Assembly: GCA_947561715.1 (NCBI GenBank)
Contig: OX387200.1
Span: 6,636,501-6,700,500 of the forward strand
Direction of reading: 5' to 3'
Length of the DNA: 64,000 nucleotides
DNA from: Ascidia mentula
Lineage: Eukaryota > Chordata > Ascidiacea > Phlebobranchia > Ascidiidae
Position 1 is the stretch's first letter. The number at the start of each line of letters is the position of its first letter. Both the position numbers and the translations under genes were made by a program. The notes below the pieces were generated by a model. It was given only the letters and a program-made list of their open reading frames with translations. It was not told the origin of the DNA and ran no database searches. Below are positions 20,175-31,366 of this stretch, piece after piece.

Positions 20175-22156
20175 TCTGTTAGTTTTGTGCTAGCCTTTGA
20201 AATAAAACGATCTTTTTTTCTGTGCCCAAGTTGCTCACATATAGGCCTATGACCATCTCCTCACGAACACAGTTTGCACAGGACATTGTTTTCATTTTGT
20301 TTAAATATCGCCAGCAAACACCATGCACCTCGTGATATCTAAACCAACAACAATTTGCCAAGTCAGAGCAAGAAACATACAAACCGCATAATCTTCCCCA
20401 CTTATGAAACCAAACGGGAATTTTCTACATTATTTTCACCATTCATTAAAACGCTACAAGCCAATCGACCCTTTATGCCCTTGTAGCAACAAATTAAGTA
20501 ATTTTGCGAAGCATCAGTAATATTTGTTTTCTGCTGTCACAGCTAGTATACCAACAGTCTGCCTCTTATATTTCCTTCCTGAAAAATACCCGTCCATGAC
20601 GTAATGTGCGCTTGGCTGACGTAAGTCTTTGACATCACTGTGACGCAACGCTATGAAGCACTTACCTACGTCATGCAGTTCCTAAAAAGGGGAATTGAAG
20701 TATCAAGCACTTCAAAACCTTTGGGTCTTATCTGATGACATATGGCGTCTGATTAAAATTACCCAACGATAAGGGAGATCCATAGCCTGCAGGCTATAAC
20801 GCAGGATTTTCTGACTGCTTTTTATGACCAAAGGACTTTCCCAAACATTAGCACTTTGAGCGATGTGGACATTACCAAATCTGATCAGAAGTTTCATAGG
20901 TGACAGCTAGGTGTAGCCAGGTGTTGCATTGACTCAAATGAATTGTAGGCTAATGTCTGTTGTATTGGGTAGCTTAGCTTTATTTGCTGATCAGAGAAAC
21001 AAAGAATGGGCCTAAGTTAATGCTTGTTCGTAGCCTACATTTGCTACTCTTGAACTGTAGGCTAAATACTCTTATAAATATATCAGTTGTAACCAAAATT
21101 AAAGGTTGTGTGGCCCAAAGGCAAGTTGTGATAAAAATGGCCTTTACAGGTATTGCGCTAAAGGACACAGCAAATTTGTCGATACAATTTTAGAAGTCAA
21201 GATTGCGAACGAAGCTTTTAATGCAAAGAAGGCGATATGTTGGTTGACTGTTTGACCTTTTTTTAAACTTACGTCATAATGTTGTTCAGGTGATCTAGAT
21301 TTTGGCTTGACCGGAGTCACGTTCCATATTTGCCTACGTTTTACTAGGCCTGCAAAAACCAATTAAATATGTGCTGAGCTTTATAATGGCCCCAATTTAT
21401 TGTTCATTTCAACCATTTTATTCTTGTAGTGTTTACCAAACAGCACTTCACATGTCAACATTTTAGTGACCAAAACATTTGTCTCCGATAGGGCGCTGGC
21501 GAGAATAATGGGGCGCCCTCCGAAGACGTAGTGAGCGTTTACATGCATAGGATACAATGGTATCGAATTAGAGAAGCAAAAATTGCATTGAATTGCAGAT
21601 AATATCGTGAAAACAGTTAATAACGCACGAAAACAATAAAAAAGCAAACGCTTGCTTTTTTGATCAGTAACCTCCGCTGCATTGTAAGGAATAAAAAAGT
21701 TAAAAAGTGTCGCGTGTAATTCAACGAACGCATAGCATTGAATCGCAGAAATAAGGAAAGGTTATGTGAAATATTAGTACAAAATTTCTTGGGTTAAAAC
21801 TTTTGAATTCATAGGTCTTGAAATAGCCTATATGTTAAGATGAAACAATACCCAGGGAGACCACATGCAATCGAAGGCACTTGTGAAATTGAAAGCATGC
21901 TACAGGGCACAGTGCGCGACAATCAAAGATGACGCTTGTTTTAACCTTAGCGCCATACAAAACAAAAAGGGTAACGTATTTTTTTGCCCATGATCTGAAG
22001 TCCACTGTTTAAAGCTTTGTGAGGTAGACAATTGGGACGACGCACAACGGTCAGCGACTTTAGCGCCAAATAAAGCACTGTGTAGTCAACGAACGTGCCA
22101 TTTTTGTCCATTGTCAATACCCGCCATGCAAATGTGCTGCGACAACAACAGGAACT
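20175..22156. other. No gene recognised
   Basis: Upstream region of carrier copy B and 3' flank of the START gene. Only short frames without splice or family support. The region near 21.48-21.56 kb is relatively GC-rich (GGCGCTGG, GGGGCGCCC), but I see no clear element. Confidence 0.4.
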
Positions 22157-25100
22157 TTATTGTATGACGACAGCCTTCCGATGATGCTCATTTAGATACG
22201 TTTGCAGTCCGCCGCATGCTCGCTGAAGGTCAGCCATAAACGCTGGAACGCCAGTCTGCAATAAACACAATACAAGTTTATAAGAATATAGGCTATACAG
22301 CTAACACGTGACAACGAAGTGGGGTTTAGATATTTTAATGGAAGTGCAAATGTAAGAAACAGCATGTAGAGTTTATGGTGCGGTCCATATAAATCTATTG
22401 CGATTGATATTTCTTGTGAAAATGTTAACTGGTGTCAATAAAACCAAGTTTTTGTCTCCCGTAAACTGTTACTGGTGATGAAATCACTGGATAACTCCCA
22501 GAAGGGGATATAAATAGTACATTCAAATGTTGTTACAAATATGTCCTATATAAAATGGTACAACTGAATGATCTTTGTGTAACATTATTAAGTTCAACGA
22601 GTGCTTTTAAACAAATTTTGTTACAGTGACCACGTTGTGGACATGCCTTACCTTTGCTGCCCAATTGACAAGCCACGATGGAAGATTTCCTTTGGGATCG
22701 TCGTAATATTCAATGTAAGCTGGAACAGACAAAGCAAAGTTAAACTTGAAGCGTGTACGTTCATATATCGTCAGCGAAATCTTTGTAAGTCACATATTTG
22801 CAGAATTTACAAACCAACTGCAAATATGACTGTGGGAATCGTATGGCGCCTCCTGCTAACCCGACCGGCGCCTGAATCGACTTGTTTGATTGATTGCAAA
22901 CATGCACGGTTGCCACAAATGCGTGCCATTACTGTACAGGTTCCGGAGGGGCAAATCGTTGTTTGTCGTTTTTAAAACGTGCGTTATAATGGCATGCCAC
23001 ATCAATAATTCAATATTACAGAAAGAAAAACCTAATGCTGATGCGTATTGTTAAAATAAATAACTAGCACAGGTTCTCACATTAGGCTACGTTATATTTT
23101 TTTATAAGTTTAAGTTTTATAAGTTTACTTCAAAGTGCTAACCCTAAGCGCATATTTCGCCTGAAAGTAAAAGTAATCAATCCAATACGGAGTTGTAAAC
23201 AGCTAAAATTTTGTCATGGTGCTAAACGGGACCAAAATGTCTGCAACATCCGGCTTTATTCATTAACTTTAACGGAAATTGGGCCTGTGTGGTTTTAGTA
23301 CACGCACTTACTCAAATGCAGTTTATCTCCCTTGCTACGTGCACAAGTCCGCGTTTAGAGTTGAGTAAACCTCCTGTGCCCCCAAAAAACTCACCCCATA
23401 TAATTGTATGCCGTATGGATGAGCCAGGAGCATTAAACCGTAACATAAACTGAACCAATACAGCGGATAAGCCCGTAGTTTGCCTTACCTCTTGTACCCT
23501 TGCCGTTCCAAAGCTCTAGGGCTAGCGACTGGTGATAATCGGTCACGCGTATCGCGCTGCTTTTCACTGGTACGTTGTGCTTTGTGACGCTGTGCATTAC
23601 GATCACGAGGTAATCTTTTCCGTCCCGGGTGATCCGCCGCGTTTCGCGGGCGTAAACGTACTTTAGAAAGCTAAGGTTAAGGATATAAACCATTCGTCTG
23701 CATTCCATGTGCGCGGCCAATCTTTTTCAGTGATTGCCGATCGTGCTAACGACAAAGTTCCAACAAAACATGGTTCGTTCTATTGAAAGTACCGTTAATA
23801 TCAATGTGACAAAAAACACCAGATTAGTCGGATAATTGCTCCAGTTAAAATTTTGCAACAAAAAGGATACGTCACGGTTCGACAGCGGCCAAGGAAAGTC
23901 GACGTTAAAGTAGACAACGTCCGGGCCTTTCTCGTTCTTCTGTACCAAGTATAGATCTGAACAAAGTACAAACATGTCATTGCATTTTGGAAGTTGCAGC
24001 GAAAAGTTTTCCGGCAGCATTTTCGCAGCTACCGCAAGGACGTTCGGTGGGCAAAGTCCGTTTAATATCTGCACAGGGACAGCTGAGCAATTGCACTCCT
24101 ACATTGCAACACATTTCTCAGCACTTCGAAATATAGCCGGGCGTCGACCTCAAAGGCACACAGCGTGTATTAAAACATATGTCAACATGCGCGAGATTTT
24201 AGACAAACATTTGACATGGACTTACCGGTCACGTAATGATCCCACACCAAGCGGTATTCGTTGTCGAGGAACACGGCAGCTATCTGGTCTGGAGATGCGT
24301 TTGGTAAAGTGGCGTAGAGCTTGTACTGGTAAAGACCAGCGTTCTGCGTAAAGGAAATGTCAAGGCACCTTACATGACATATATTTTTTACAATTTATGA
24401 CCAAAATGGCAAAAGTGTTGTTGCTCTTATTTGATGTAACTATGAACGTTTCCACAGAACAATAAGCGATGTCTGTTAGTTGAATAGAATTGTGCTGCGT
24501 GCAGCTTTGTCCATATATTTGTAAAGTAAACAAGGGCAAAACGAAGAGAACTTTTGTATGATCATTGGAACGGTCACAGACTTACATAAAATACAGAGTA
24601 GTTGGCTAATGATATTAAAATCGTAAATTCTTGGACACTTTTGCAACTTGTTTTGTAAGGGTCCCGCACTTACCCCTTTTGGTGTGCGGTATATTGTGAC
24701 GTTCATAGACTCAGCGAGGAAATCGTATCCGTCCAGTTGTCTGGTGTGCAGCTGATCTATCATCGATTGGAAGGCACTGTCCTTGTACAGCTCTATAGGC
24801 ACTTCCACCTACGTTCACACAGTAACGACTACCAGGCTCAATGAAGAATTAATGAGAATAGAAGTACTGAATACGCTCGAAAGGCAATAAATCTATAAAA
24901 GCCACGGAGGTGATGCGGTCAAACCCTTGTTTTTTTGAAACGAAGCAATTTCATTTAAAAGATAACGGAACATTTTTTTACGGAAAACACGTTGTATGCA
25001 ATACTTCAACGCAGCATAACTACCAACAAGCTGTTCTAACAAAACACGCTCAAGCGTTGTTAAAAGCCGTGGCGAGCAGCATTTAAATTGTTGCTTTGAA

Positions 25101-27003
25101 GCCTGGCCATTACTTGAATTACAGCAAAAGTTTAATCTTCTTGTAGGGCTAATCGCGTGGGATGCCCAGTAGGTTACATGGGTGTAAGTAAGAATGTGCC
25201 ATTACTCTTTGTCCACATCAGCGTGAAATTTACTAACAAACTTAATATTTCTTTCCGCCAAGAAAAAGCTATCCAGTAATACAACACACCCCGCTTTTTA
25301 TTAGGCTATAGGTCACTTTTTCTTTGAATTGCCCCTTCTCCAACAAAAGGTTCTGAATGGTATTTACCATCCCAAATTGCCTTTTGTATTCGCCAATGCG
25401 ACATTCTTACCTCGCTCCTCTCTTTGGAAGGCTTCGAGTTTTTCACCATGTTCTTGGTGTCATCATGTGACTTGGCAGCCTTTACGTCTTCTACGGTGTC
25501 TTTCTCGTAGTGGTCGAAGTATTCATCCAGGGTCATGTCGTCATTTCTGTTTACCACAAGATCAAGTGCAAGTCAGCATTTGTAATGATGGTTAACTTAT
25601 CAGTCGCATATTTGTATGCAAAGATTACACCACTGTGTATTCGCTACATTTAGTTCTTATTCAGATGCTGTGTTATTTAAGGCATTATCAGTACTAAGAA
25701 TAAACCCAAAATGTAACTATTGGGATACCTGCTCGCGTGAACGTTAATTTGATTCTCGATTGGTTGTTTCGCCTTCATCACACCTGACAAAATTCAAACA
25801 CAGAGTTAATGGGGGTGTAATTATAAACCATTGCAACTAGCTTTGAATACAAACTAATAGCCGCACTTAAACCCCTGCGATTAACAACGTCAAGGACTGG
25901 ACAAGTTTTTTATCAAACGTGTTTGAACCTAGATACAGACTCTTAACCCATTTGCTTATCCGCCACGCAAGTAGGTCAAGATAGTTTAAGTTCTTTGCAA
26001 TGGTGTCTGGCATTTCGCCTGTGACGACAAAAAGAGAAAGGAAACGTCGGTGTTCAGCAAAGCAACAGTCGGTAATACTTAACAGCATGACGCCACTACG
26101 TGCCTCACACACACATTACGTCACTAACATAAACACATTCCTCTTCATTAATTATCGATGCGCAACGGTTGAAACCACAAGGGCTTGCGGCGACCTTTCT
26201 AGCAAATAACTGAGTCATTTAAATTTAATAAGGATCAATTTTCAGCGCGTCGATTTCAACATATGGCCAAAGCTGTCGCAGGACCTATGGTTGTAAACAT
26301 GTGTCCAGTGAAATATGTTTACGTCCTGCTCGGATTATTTCGATACATTATTCATTTAGAAGTTTAACGCAACCAGTGTGATTTTTATTACAAGACCAAC
26401 TGCGCATAGAAGTAGTATACTTACTGACTGGGCAGTAAATCACAATCCATGTAAAGGCTATCAGAAGGGACAAGGCGGAGACGGCGAACACTCCAAGCTT
26501 CATGACTGTCAATATGCCCATGTACCGCAAAACCTTGAAACGAAAACGCTTTGTTGATCTTCGACCAAGCGTTAAGACACACACCACTGAACCTATCAGT
26601 TTACCCCAGTCAACCCGATCCATCCAAAAAGCTGCTATGACTACAGCCAACAATTTATTGTATTGTTCGGTTTTTAAGTACAAAATATACATATAGTACT
26701 ACACAACGTCGTTGAGTATTTTGTTTAAAAGAAGTTACCTTCGGTAGAAAAAATGTTTACACAAATTAAGTCTGCCACAAAGTTTTTTGCAGCCAGTAAC
26801 TTATGTGACTTATCCCAGCCATGTTTGACAATGCAGAAAGCGCTATTTAAACAACCACATTTTCTTAAAGTTCACATCACAGAGCATGCCAGTAGTCAAA
26901 ATTATACTTCTAAAGTTTTTGTCCAGTTATGTAATCTTGTAAAGAGTACAAACAACAACGTCCAATCGCAAGAATATTTCCCACCTACCTGTAGCTTAAT
27001 CAT
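22157..27003 (-). CDS. Membrane-anchored PCTP-like START-domain protein
   Basis: Exons: 26989-27003 (possible ATG), 26425-26698, 25873-26018, about 25729-25773, 25411-25546, 24674-24808, 24226-24343, 23871-23956, 23489-23660, 22652-22719 and 22157-22255. Phases agree throughout. The C-terminal roughly 220 residues are a START lipid-binding domain closest to phosphatidylcholine transfer protein: GLYQYKLYATLP, LDNEYRLVWDHYV, FPWPLSNRDYVYARE, SSAIRVTDYHQSLALEL and LPSWLVNWAAKTGVPAF. Before it, a charged linker (DEYFDHYEKDTVEDVK) and an N-terminal part with a hydrophobic helix (LGVFAVSALSLLIAFTWIVI) suggest membrane anchoring. That is unlike soluble vertebrate PCTP and more like STARD7 in layout. 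The 5' end is uncertain: an open frame continues upstream to about 27450 without an ATG. The acceptor of the 25.7-kb exon is either 25773 or 25783; phase favours 25773. Confidence 0.8.
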
Positions 27004-27459
27004 AAGGTTATGCTGCTTGTTTGGTTCCTTTGGCGTAGGCTTGGCACTGCGCGGGTTGCTCTCTCTATTTGTACTTTTGGAGCGAGACCAATTTGTACAG
27101 CATTTAACGAAGCCTGCTTGGAAAAGCAACCACTTGTACTTTGACCCAGAGTTACCTCCGTCCGTCGCGCAGTGTTTACTTCGGCCTAGACAAACTGCTG
27201 GCGCAAGCGTTTCAGCAAATGTGAGAACTGTACTGACTTGCCAGCCGGATGACCGTAAACAACAGTCTTTCGCAACGCTCTGTCGCTGCGGACTTTGCTC
27301 GCTCAATTGGACCGGATTAGAGAAAGGGCTGAAACTGCTTGCGGGTTCTTGTTTTCGTGAAAGACGATGTCGACACACCTCGGTTAATGTGGTGCCTTCT
27401 TCATGTTTTTGTTTTTCAAGTTCACGTGAGCGTCCAACAAAGAACTCCAAGAGTGCATG

Positions 27460-28560
27460 TTATGTTTGTTTTGGATATCAGAAAAACACTGCAGCTTGTT
27501 TTATGAGGTAGTTACGGCCTTATCACTTCTACATAAATGTGCCTGAAACTTCTTTCACTTCCACTGCCAGCGGGTAAGCTGCAGACAACTAATCTTGTTT
27601 GTCATTTCCGTCAAGAATGCATGTGTACAATTGTTTTCTCAGTTCGCTGCAAAACATTCCGACAATATATCCTAAAACTGAAGGTTAAAAGGGAACTGCG
27701 CTGTGTTTTTTTTTCACCAAAAAATTTCTGTCAAATGACCGAAATGCCAGCATAAATTTAGGACATTTTCAATTTATTTTGGTCATTTACGGTATAATTC
27801 TTTCGTTCGCAATAATGTAAAGCAACTTAAATAATCTACCAGCCAATTTCGTTTGGGACATTGTGTCCGAAATGGCTTTTATTTTTTGTGACATTTAAAA
27901 AAAAAATGGGTCAATGACAGACAAATGACACACAAAAAAACCCAGAACTGCAGACGACCAACAACATTGTGAAAATAAATGACAAAATTGGCTTTTGGTA
28001 AGATGGCGCGCGGAATCGCTAACATTCTGCAAGTCATTGGTCTGCTACGTCAGAGTTACTCCCAAAAAGGAGGGTAATTCAAGTGTAACCGGCCTAACCT
28101 TGGAGAAACAAAACAAAAAAGGCACACCCAACAACCTATTGAATACCTTTGTGTGTTTTGTGCTGTATGGGTTCAATAACTACCTCAAGCCATTTTAGAA
28201 TATTTTATACACCTGACAGGCCGATGGGATATCTGAAAAATCAAGTTCTCGATAAGGTGTGGGCCTGTTTAGCCCAAGCAAGAAACCGGCAAGCTAAGCT
28301 TTTCTCCGTGCCCGACTACAAATGACGTTGTTTGATGTAAGTGTCGTCCAACATTATTGGCTATCCCCGCTTATATGTTTTAATAAAGTAATATTGCGAT
28401 GTCAGGATCCGCTAAATTTTAATGTCGATCACACAGCAAAATACAATGGATGGTTTGCACGTTAAATTGGCTTATATTAGTGTTGCAAACAAGTGTGAAA
28501 AATATGAAACCTGTCGTAATATTTAAGGGTGTTGAGTACAGCAAAAAAAGTAAATTCACC
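27460..28560. other. No gene recognised
   Basis: AT-rich spacer. The stretch at about 27985-28060 (TGGCGCGCGGAATCGCTAAC onward) resembles parts of the dispersed repeat at 30.66-30.87 and 35.11-35.43 kb. Confidence 0.4.
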
Positions 28561-28569
28561 ACTACTTCA

Positions 28570-29046
28570 TTGTTTATTTGTCAAATAATTTCCTAAGCGA
28601 TGATGTAACACCCTTTTCTCCTAAGTGCACACACTCCGTGGGCTTGGGAGTTATCCAACCAGTCATGAGATAGGACCAATCGATTGAACTGTAATAAGAC
28701 AATTCATAAAAGTGATAAAGTAAAAATTTGAGCAACCAAAACTTACGCAGATGTAATTGTCAAAACTGCAAGGAATTTGGTCTATGTAGCCACCTAAAGT
28801 ATTCAAAATTTTACTACTTTTTTCACAAAAATAAGAGCATCTTACCTTTTTAGTATGTACGATGCTGCACTTCATGAACTTTCCAAATACGCTTTTAACT
28901 TTAACTGGATCTACACTTTCTAGAGAAAAGAAAACTTTGAACCGCATTCTTGCCAATAAACAGAGTAATGGAAAGACTTGTTTTTTTGTGCCGCTATCAT
29001 GATTCAGGCACAATTTAGTGGTCACTAATACTGCAGTCCAATTCAA
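28570..29046 (-). pseudogene. Decayed duplicate of the EGF-gene 3' end
   Basis: The sequence around 28570-28760 matches the 3' end of the EGF-like gene at about 31270-31490: same order, shared TAATAAGACA/TAATAACACA at the last acceptor and the same CTTACGCAGA donor region. Upstream, exon-like pieces at about 28745-28795 and 28847-28927 (ESVDPVKVKSVFGKFMKC) have splice sites but do not join in phase to the terminal piece. Cysteines needed for a full EGF domain are missing. This is probably a partial, decaying duplicate. Confidence 0.45.
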
Positions 29047-31366
29047 TTCATTTTATTTTTCGTAAACGTCGGCGAATAATCAGTACAACTTTCAGTAATT
29101 ATTTTGAATGTAGACGTGACGAAGGACCGGTGGAACCATTCTTGGTTATAGGACCGGCGCTATGTAAGGTACAGGCGTTGCAAAAAAAAAACACAAAAAA
29201 AAGAAGGCGGATTGTATGGCATCAATTACAATGCAAATTTACTTTTCAAAAGTCTATAAAAACCCCTTATAAACGTAAGGTTCACAGGCTTCGCAGCTAA
29301 GGCATTGCAGCCAAGCTGGAGGGCCTGCGCAGTGGGGCGATCCCGCCTTGCTATGCGTTAGCATGGCATTACTTCTTCCTTATAAACGTATTGCTTGTTT
29401 CTGTGAACAATATTTAGGAATAATGAGCGATTTCGCGCAGTTTGGAAAAAAAAAACTTTGGAGACAAAGAGGCTGGCACAACATTTTTTGGTGCGGCAGT
29501 ATTTATTGTGTAGTCAACTTAAGGACCTATATGGGTATTAAATTGGAGAAATCCTGTGTTCAAGGCCCTCGGCTGTAATGCATCTAGCGACTGTTCCGCT
29601 TGTTTCCCAATGACCGTTGATGGGTCTTGTGACTTACATAGGGACCTGGTAATTTTCAAAGTTTTGAAAAAAAATTTTGCTGCTGGATGAGACTTTACAG
29701 AGGAAGGACTTGTTGAGCCTCCTGGAAGATCTTATGACCAACAGGGGGGTATAAACATCTTGGAGGGGGGAGGGTGCTTTGGCACTTTTTCAGCAACCAA
29801 ATTTGATGACATTGCATAGAGAAGAGTTGGAACTTACAAAAAATGCAAATGAGTGGGTAGTTGAACGATTCATTTTTCTGCATTTTTCTCCAGCTCCAAT
29901 TTTAGTTGCTTTTTTGTCAAAATGGTGACTAACCAGGGGGGCAAATGCCCCCAGGGGTTGGCTAAACCATTTTCTAGTGACTAATTTTGATCAAAATTTG
30001 TTGATCTGGGATGTATCTTTTATAAAATCACGAATGATCGGCCACTTAAGCGATTCATTTTTCCACAAATACAGCCTGAATTTTGTGCTCCATTTTCACC
30101 ATAGTTTTCAGCAGGACCCACCAGCAAGTAACTACCTGATTAAAATTGCCCAAAACCCCACCAAAACTGCCCCAAACACCCTAAAATTTGCCATGATCAC
30201 TGGTTTGCTTTGTGACGTAAAATTTCTGTTGTGAGAAAGGTCCAAACGGTGGGCATTTCCCAGCACCAAAACTTATTTTCATAGAAATACCAATATGCGT
30301 CCTTAACAAACAAATTGATTTTCTGATGTCTAATTTCTAAAAATTAGTATGTTTTGTTGAGTAGATTATTAACAGTTGTATTGAGTATGCGGAAGTGACG
30401 AAGCAAATCACAACTATTATACCTTCAAACCCAGGCCTCACAAAAGAGGGAATGCACCCGCTGTGGCGCAACAGGGCCCAGGCAAAACGAGGGAACACAT
30501 GAATAGCAAATGATTAGCAAACATCTTGTTTGCCTCAATAATAAGTCATTTCTGTCAAAAATTTAAATAACTAATTGCTGGAGGTGACAGAGTTAACGAA
30601 AAAAAAAAACTGTTACTTCGAAACAAACTGCATTGTGTCTATTTTACAACGTCGCACTGACAAAATGGCCCCTTGTAAAAATAGCGCGCAGGATCACTAA
30701 CGTTCTCAAAGCCGTTGGTCTGCTACTTAAGTTCGCTGCGATTTTCACGTACATTTGCAAAGCATTACTTTGGTTTAGTGCAACCGACCAAAAACTACAC
30801 TGCCAATGTTGAGACCTTTGCCAATGTTGAGACCTTTATGGTTTTTCAGTTAAATCGTACCCTTTTCATTGCCTTTTTGTAGTAGTTTTCTGTAGCTTTG
30901 CTTTTTATTTACTAATCCTAAAATAAAATAAATTCAATAAACCCTAATTCATACACTCAACCTCACTGAATAAACAGACTTTGGTGTTTTAGTCAAAGTT
31001 GGCAAAACTGCGTGATTGGTTACTTCAGAAGAAAATTTTTCCTCTGTTGATCGTTTGCCTAATTTGCCAGATTATAAGCTAATATATTTTTATAGAACGG
31101 CGATAAGCGTTTATGTTTATAAAACAATTCGGCTTGTTTTGTAGCAATTTATTTTGTAATCTCACATTTAGCCTATTTACAATGTTTCAAATTAAGTTAA
31201 TTCGCTGTACACACGTCAGAGCGACCAAACTTAAACTAAATTTGACGCAATGTATTTACAAATTCTCCGAACAAATCACTTAATTAAACTGAAATCATTT
31301 CATAATATCTTTGTCGATGATATGACACCTTCATTTCTATGTACACTCATTCTGTGGTCTTGGAAG
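29047..31366. other. Intergenic region with repeat fragments
   Basis: No gene recognised. About 29285-29345 carries GGCTTCGCAGCTAAGGCATT and GCGCAGTGGGGCGATC, matching the 5' and 3' parts of the SINE-like repeats at 49.6 and 56.1 kb. A perfect short hairpin, GGGGGGCAAATGCCCCC, lies at 29936-29952. About 30660-30870 is a copy of a dispersed repeat. Confidence 0.4.
30660..30870. repeat. Dispersed repeat, copy 1
   Basis: Shared with 35110-35435: GCGCGCAGGATCACTAACGT near the left end, CAAAGCATTACT with GCAACCGACCAAA, and GCCAATGTTGAGACC followed by TTTTTCAGTTAAAT. The copies are diverged and gapped. Confidence 0.6.

Noticed and set aside
23974..24351. 125-codon plus-strand frame
   Set aside because: It is antisense to two START-domain exons and is explained by them.
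26902..27511. Long overlapping open frames on both strands (182 and 252 codons)
   Set aside because: The minus-strand frame starts at TTG just after a TAA and has no ATG before the final few codons; the plus-strand frame is cysteine-rich noise. At most the last five minus codons are used, as the possible start of the START gene.
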